The notes beneath the pieces were generated by a model. That model saw only the letters and a list, made by a program, of their open reading frames with translations, was not told the DNA's origin and searched no databases. 7,726 nucleotides of DNA from Candidatus Omnitrophota bacterium (GTDB lineage: Bacteria; Omnitrophota; Gorgyraeia; Gygaellales; Profunditerraquicolaceae), in the NCBI GenBank assembly GCA_030691585.1, contig JAUYEC010000188.1:1-7726 (forward strand), in the 5' to 3' direction. This document shows positions 5,350-7,726 of this stretch, one piece after another. Made by a program: the position numbers and the translations under genes. Positions within the stretch are counted from its first letter, which is position 1. Each line of letters begins with the position of its first letter.

Positions 5350-5430
5350 CTACAGGTAACCCCGCCTGCGTAATTCCTGGCTATATTTGTTTCACAACGC
5401 CCTGATATTCATAATCTTATCAAAAGCGTC
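5350..5430 (-). pseudogene. Decayed 3' coding remnant downstream of the flavoprotein gene
   Basis: In one frame the minus strand reads DAFDKIMNIRAL, TGA, then NKYSQELRRRGYL and TAG. The first segment resembles the C-terminal remnant ahead of the glycosylase gene (3791-3829). The last segment (ELRRRGY) resembles the end of the SUI1-like protein (ELRRLGY), and the underlying 20 bases at 5357-5376 match 6671-6690 at 19 positions. There is no start codon or ribosome site, and the preceding frame is closed by TAA. Whether this is one pseudogene with an internal stop or two joined scraps cannot be settled here. Confidence 0.35.
5386..5427. repeat. Right copy of diverged 42-nt direct repeat
   Basis: Matches 3785-3826 at 33 of 42 ungapped positions in the same orientation. 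It lies just after the flavoprotein stop and marks the right border of the patch holding the toxin-antitoxin pair and truncated RhuM gene. Confidence 0.5.
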
Positions 5431-5448
5431 TTACCCATCTATTCACGC

Positions 5449-6111
5449 CTATTCTTGCGCTCCGGGTTCCCCTATTGTCTGCGCCAAGATTATTTTCTGG
5501 TCGGGCCGTAATTTCATGGCCTTGGCTAACTCCAGCTTATCAACCATGCCGCGCACAACAGTAGCCAACCCCGCGGAGGCACAGTATAAATAGACATTTT
5601 CACTAATGAACCCCGTATCAACGCCCGCATAAAAGTCCGCGTCACTACCCGAGCTTTTGCCCATTCTCGAAAGATCCGCCACATAGATAAGATTTATAGG
5701 GGCATCTTTGACAAACGGCTGCTTGCCTGTTAAAGCCCTTATATCCTCTCCTGCGGCCGGGACCAACATATTTTGCCTGGCATCGAACAAATAAAGGCCG
5801 CCCGCCATGGCAACATAGATATCGATCTCCTGCATATTCCTTGCGGACGGCGCGGTCTTATGGCCTGAATCCGGACGATTTATGCCATTTGCCGCCCAAA
5901 GCAGATCGGACACGGCTTGCAAAGACAGCTCTTTAGAACTAAATTCGCGCGAACTCTTTCTTTCCTTTAATGCCTGCATCAAGGACTTGCCGCCTTCTAA
6001 TTGCGGGGCCAAAAGCTTGATCGGCTTGATATCCTGGGAATAAACCAGCAACGGGAAAGAAAACAAAAATGCTGCTATTAAATTAATGGTTAATATAGAT
6101 TTTATCTTCAT
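5449..6111 (-). CDS. Exported SagB/nitroreductase-family flavoprotein
   Basis: A 220-residue protein of the nitroreductase-like FMN fold, closest by eye to the SagB/ThcOx-type branch. Residues 1-25 form a Sec signal peptide (basic start, hydrophobic core, cleavage plausible after VYS), so it is likely periplasmic. The FMN-binding N-terminal motif is RKSSREF at 51-57. Next come DLLWAANGINR and a segment with H-K-T-APSARNMQEIDIYVA, the usual SagB-type order, then GLYLFD. The C-terminal end LRPDQKIILAQTIGEPG matches the family's closing beta strand. These exported versions are common in anaerobes and their substrates are unknown. The classical SagB partners for azoline peptide maturation (SagC, SagD) are absent, so a peptide-modifying role is not supported. 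The ATG at 6111 has GGGGGA 7 nt upstream, and the gene follows the small lipoprotein by 37 nt. Confidence 0.85.
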   Translation of the reverse strand: MKIKSILTINLIAAFLFSFPLLVYSQDIKPIKLLAPQLEGGKSLMQALKERKSSREFSSKELSLQAVSDLLWAANGINRPDSGHKTAPSARNMQEIDIYVAMAGGLYLFDARQNMLVPAAGEDIRALTGKQPFVKDAPINLIYVADLSRMGKSSGSDADFYAGVDTGFISENVYLYCASAGLATVVRGMVDKLELAKAMKLRPDQKIILAQTIGEPGAQE

Positions 6112-6148
6112 AAAAATGTCCCCCTTGTCGAAATTCCAAGGATATTAC

Positions 6149-6628
6149 TTAATTGCCAAACTCAACATTAAAACCATCCCCGAATACCCGGTTAACTTCA
6201 GAAACAAAAGCAGAATTTTCTTTTGACTCGCATAAATAGAACTTACCTTTTGCGTTCACAACGGCGCCATTCTCCATGTTCCGCAAAGCCACCAATACAT
6301 ACCTTTCGGCAATACTTGGAACCACTAGCTCCCATTCTCCTGAGGTATTACTCATACTACGGAAATCATTCATCAGGCTTTTCATAGCACTACTGGGGCC
6401 AAGCGTCCCAGTCAACCCCTTAACAACACCTGCAGCTATAGCGCCTCTGCTAGGCGTGTAGAAAACTTTTGCGTTAAATTTATTCGCATACGAAACAGCA
6501 GTATCAGAAGGAACTTGCTCGCCCAATATCACAAATTTTCTAAATTCAACATTATTCAAACGCCCTTGAGACGCGGCTGTCGCGCAGCCCCCTAAAAGCA
6601 GAAACAAACATAATATTATGTTTTTCAT
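6149..6628 (-). CDS. Predicted small lipoprotein of unknown function
   Basis: A 159-residue protein with a short lipoprotein signal: MKN, a hydrophobic core, then LGGC at 12-15, so Cys15 is the lipidation site and A16 gives no inner-membrane retention signal. The mature part begins with a beta-like segment (EFRKFVILGEQVPS), then has a Gly/Ala-rich stretch (RGAIAAGVVKGLTG) near 61-74 and a Ser/Met-rich linker. It ends in alternating strand-like segments such as EWELVVPSIAERYVLVALRN and GKFYLCES, with one further cysteine. I do not recognise the family. The start at 6628 is supported by GGAG 6 nt upstream. It lies between the SUI1-like gene (32 nt upstream) and the exported flavoprotein (37 nt downstream), so co-expression with the latter in the envelope is plausible but unproven. 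Confidence 0.75.
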   Translation of the reverse strand: MKNIILCLFLLLGGCATAASQGRLNNVEFRKFVILGEQVPSDTAVSYANKFNAKVFYTPSRGAIAAGVVKGLTGTLGPSSAMKSLMNDFRSMSNTSGEWELVVPSIAERYVLVALRNMENGAVVNAKGKFYLCESKENSAFVSEVNRVFGDGFNVEFGN

Positions 6629-6660
6629 AGCAATCTCCGTTTTATAAATATACTACCATT

Positions 6661-7032
6661 TTAAACAGAATAACCCAGCCTGCGTAATTCAACCGCTACT
6701 TTTGCGCGCTGGTCCCCCTGCAGCTCGATTGCATGGTCTTTTACTGCGCCACCCGTGCCAAAGGTGCTCTTTAGGTTCTTGGCCAGCTTCTCAAGCTGCT
6801 CCTGGCTTAAAGGTAAACCATAAATTATGGTTACACCTTTATTTTTTCTACCCGCGGTCTCATGCCGTATGCTTACCTTACCGCCGGGCTCCGGCAGAGC
6901 GCTCCTGCGCGTCTGGCGGCAGACGCACTCCTTGACCGGCCTGGAGCACTCCGGGCAGATCGTGCCTTTATCAGTAGAGTAAATAAGCTGGGAATCGTTA
7001 ATATGCTGCTCCTGTCTAGATTTGTTACACAA
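6661..7032 (-). CDS. yciH: SUI1/eIF1-family translation factor, YciH type
   Basis: A protein of the YciH/SUI1 family, bacterial relatives of eIF1 that bind the small ribosomal subunit. The SUI1 domain spans about residues 52-123, with GRKNKGVTIIYGL, then GTGGAVKD and IELQGDQR, ending ELRRLGYSV. Ahead of it CPEC and CVC (Cys26, 29, 36, 38) form a likely zinc site, as in other YciH proteins with this knuckle. Coordinates give the longest frame, from a TTG at 7032 with only a weak AGGT upstream. I think the true start is an ATT at 7002. It has AGGAG at ideal 6-nt spacing, and starting there gives MNDSQLIYSTDKG, which aligns with the start of E. coli YciH. That would make a protein of 113 residues. 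It lies 11 nt (TTG) or 41 nt (ATT) after yjbQ. Confidence 0.9.
   Translation of the reverse strand: MCNKSRQEQHINDSQLIYSTDKGTICPECSRPVKECVCRQTRRSALPEPGGKVSIRHETAGRKNKGVTIIYGLPLSQEQLEKLAKNLKSTFGTGGAVKDHAIELQGDQRAKVAVELRRLGYSV
7009..7013 (-). promoter_or_regulatory. Shine-Dalgarno AGGAG implying an ATT start at 7000-7002
   Basis: The five-base site is 6 nt from an ATT codon in the SUI1-like frame, and no ATG, GTG or TTG lies at a usable distance from it. The ribosome site and the homologous N-terminus agree, so it decides the start in favour of ATT. Confidence 0.55.
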
Positions 7033-7043
7033 AGACCTACCTG

Positions 7044-7463
7044 TTATTCCCCTATGAATTGTAAAACTATTTTTCTCTGCCGCGGCTTATGGTCAAACTC
7101 TGCCAAGACAACCTGCTGCCAGGTCCCTAATATGAGTATGCCCGCAACAAAAGGAACCACCAAAGACGGACCCTGCAATGCCGCGCGCAGGTGGCTAAAA
7201 CCATTAGCATCACCCCAGGCCTGGTCATGGGCATAAGTCTTATTGGACGGGATGAGCCGCTCGTATAGATCTTTCAAATCAGAGATAACACCCGGCTCAT
7301 ATTCCAGGGTAGTTATAGCCGCAGTCGAGCCGATCACAAAAACCGTAACATTGCCTTCCTTAAGCCCGCTTTCCTCTAATTCCTTCTGCACCTGGGCCGT
7401 AATATCAATCAACTCCCCCGCGCCCTTGGTCTTAAAGTTGAGTTGTTTGGTGATTATCTTCAT
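7044..7463 (-). CDS. yjbQ: YjbQ/UPF0047 family protein
   Basis: A complete 139-residue member of the YjbQ (UPF0047) family. The E. coli protein has weak thiamine-phosphate synthase activity, but the physiological role is unsettled. Conserved stretches in order: GSTAAITTLEYEPG (45-58), a DL pair at 62-63, YAHD (77-80) and GDANGFSHL (84-92). The hallmark GPSLVVPF (98-105) and LGTWQQVVLAEFD (112-124) follow, then RQRK and a strand ending FIGE. The conserved histidines at 79 and 91 and Glu54 are all present. I chose the ATG at 7463, one codon after a TTG, because its first base is the last base of the upstream gene's TGA stop. The TGATG overlap implies coupled translation, which also explains the weak ribosome site (GAG 5 nt upstream). 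Confidence 0.93.
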   Translation of the reverse strand: MKIITKQLNFKTKGAGELIDITAQVQKELEESGLKEGNVTVFVIGSTAAITTLEYEPGVISDLKDLYERLIPSNKTYAHDQAWGDANGFSHLRAALQGPSLVVPFVAGILILGTWQQVVLAEFDHKPRQRKIVLQFIGE

Positions 7464-7726
7464 CAATGCTCAATCTTCTCTTTATTAGGCGTGCCTTCCC
7501 GATTGGATCGGAAAGCATAGGATGTTTCGCTGTTTTTTTCAAGCCATGGAATTGTCAATACTTCCTCCCAATTGCCTAGAATTTCAGGTGTTAAACCCCC
7601 ATTAGAGGATCGCAAAAGAATATTGTATTTTTTCACTACTTCTTCAATTACTTTATAAGCTGCAAATAACTCCTCGTACTTCGGTGGCGGATTATCCTTT
7701 ACTGCGTCACTGTGGGCGACATATTG
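7463..7726 (-). CDS. Unidentified protein, C-terminal 87 residues only (runs off the right edge)
   Basis: From the window edge one minus-strand frame stays open for 87 codons and ends in a TGA sharing its last base with the yjbQ start codon. The peptide is charged and soluble. It has PPPKYEELFAAYKVIEEVVK, then NILLRSSNGGLTPEILGNWE and TIPWLEKNSETSY, ending NKEKIEH. A helix-like YEELFAAYKVIEEVVKKY stands out, and no transmembrane segment is visible. I do not recognise the family. Its reality is supported by the long open frame across all visible sequence and by the coupled stop-start junction. It is probably the upstream member of the yjbQ operon. Confidence 0.7.
   Translation of the reverse strand, partial: QYVAHSDAVKDNPPPKYEELFAAYKVIEEVVKKYNILLRSSNGGLTPEILGNWEEVLTIPWLEKNSETSYAFRSNREGTPNKEKIEH

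Larger units (their letters stand above)
5040..5448. other. Gene-free stretch of 409 bases with decayed and structured DNA
   Basis: No convincing gene lies here. From left to right it holds a 12-bp-arm inverted repeat (5065-5096), a GC-rich foldable block (5116-5156), a 35-nt hairpin with tRNA T-arm-like sequence (5216-5250), and an AT-rich run (about 5270-5345). Remnant coding DNA (5350-5430) follows, abutting the flavoprotein gene. Open frames of 60-75 codons exist on both strands at 5098-5322, but they lack ribosome sites and recognisable protein features. Several recombination or insertion events have probably passed through this stretch. Confidence 0.6.

Noticed and set aside
5449..6111. 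A thiazole/oxazole-modified peptide cluster because of the SagB-like gene
   Set aside because: No SagC, SagD or YcaO gene and no precursor peptide are visible; the protein has its own signal peptide, unlike the classical cytoplasmic complex.
6112..6148. CCTTG-N9-CAAGG inverted repeat as a regulatory site for the flavoprotein gene
   Set aside because: Arms of five bases with a long loop are expected by chance in a sequence of this length.

Overview
The window is bacterial, dense, and entirely one-sided: every gene I can support lies on the minus strand, so it reads from right (7726) to left (1). Short intergenic gaps, lipoprotein signal peptides, Shine-Dalgarno sites, a YciH-type SUI1 gene, a YjbQ gene and a type II toxin-antitoxin pair all indicate Bacteria. 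The N-terminus of the radical SAM protein at the left edge resembles a family I associate with Omnitrophota and deltaproteobacterial lineages. That makes an uncultured lineage of this kind plausible, but it rests on memory of family resemblance and is not proven by the sequence.

Right part (7726 to about 5449), in transcription order: the 3' end of an unrecognised gene, overlapping yjbQ by one base; yjbQ (UPF0047); a YciH/SUI1-like translation factor that probably begins at an ATT codon; a small lipoprotein of unknown function; and an exported SagB/nitroreductase-type flavoprotein. Spacings of -1 to about 40 nt suggest one or two transcripts.

Middle part (about 5448 to 3785): an accessory patch. 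It holds a gene-free stretch of 409 bases containing decayed coding scraps, a 35-nt perfect-stem hairpin with a tRNA T-arm-like consensus, and a 12-bp-arm inverted repeat. These are followed by a RhuM-family gene cut to about 40% of its usual length, and then a HigB/Gp49-type toxin with an XRE antitoxin. The pair is driven by a near-consensus promoter whose spacer carries a palindromic operator. The patch is bracketed by two diverged 42-nt direct repeats, 1,601 bases apart. In the same relative frame these repeats encode similar C-terminal peptides ending in (D/E)A(V/F)DKx(L/M)NI(K/R)(G/A)L-stop. I read them as remnants of one gene family; at the left copy the stop overlaps the start of the uracil-DNA glycosylase gene.

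Left part (3794 to 1): an iron-sulfur uracil-DNA glycosylase-family protein; a lipoprotein with a DUF3313-like C-terminal region; a complete thiamine-diphosphate 2-keto acid decarboxylase (PDC/IPDC family), GC-richer than its surroundings; and the N-terminal third or so of a radical SAM protein running off the window. No RNA gene, CRISPR array, insertion sequence or convincing intrinsic terminator was found.
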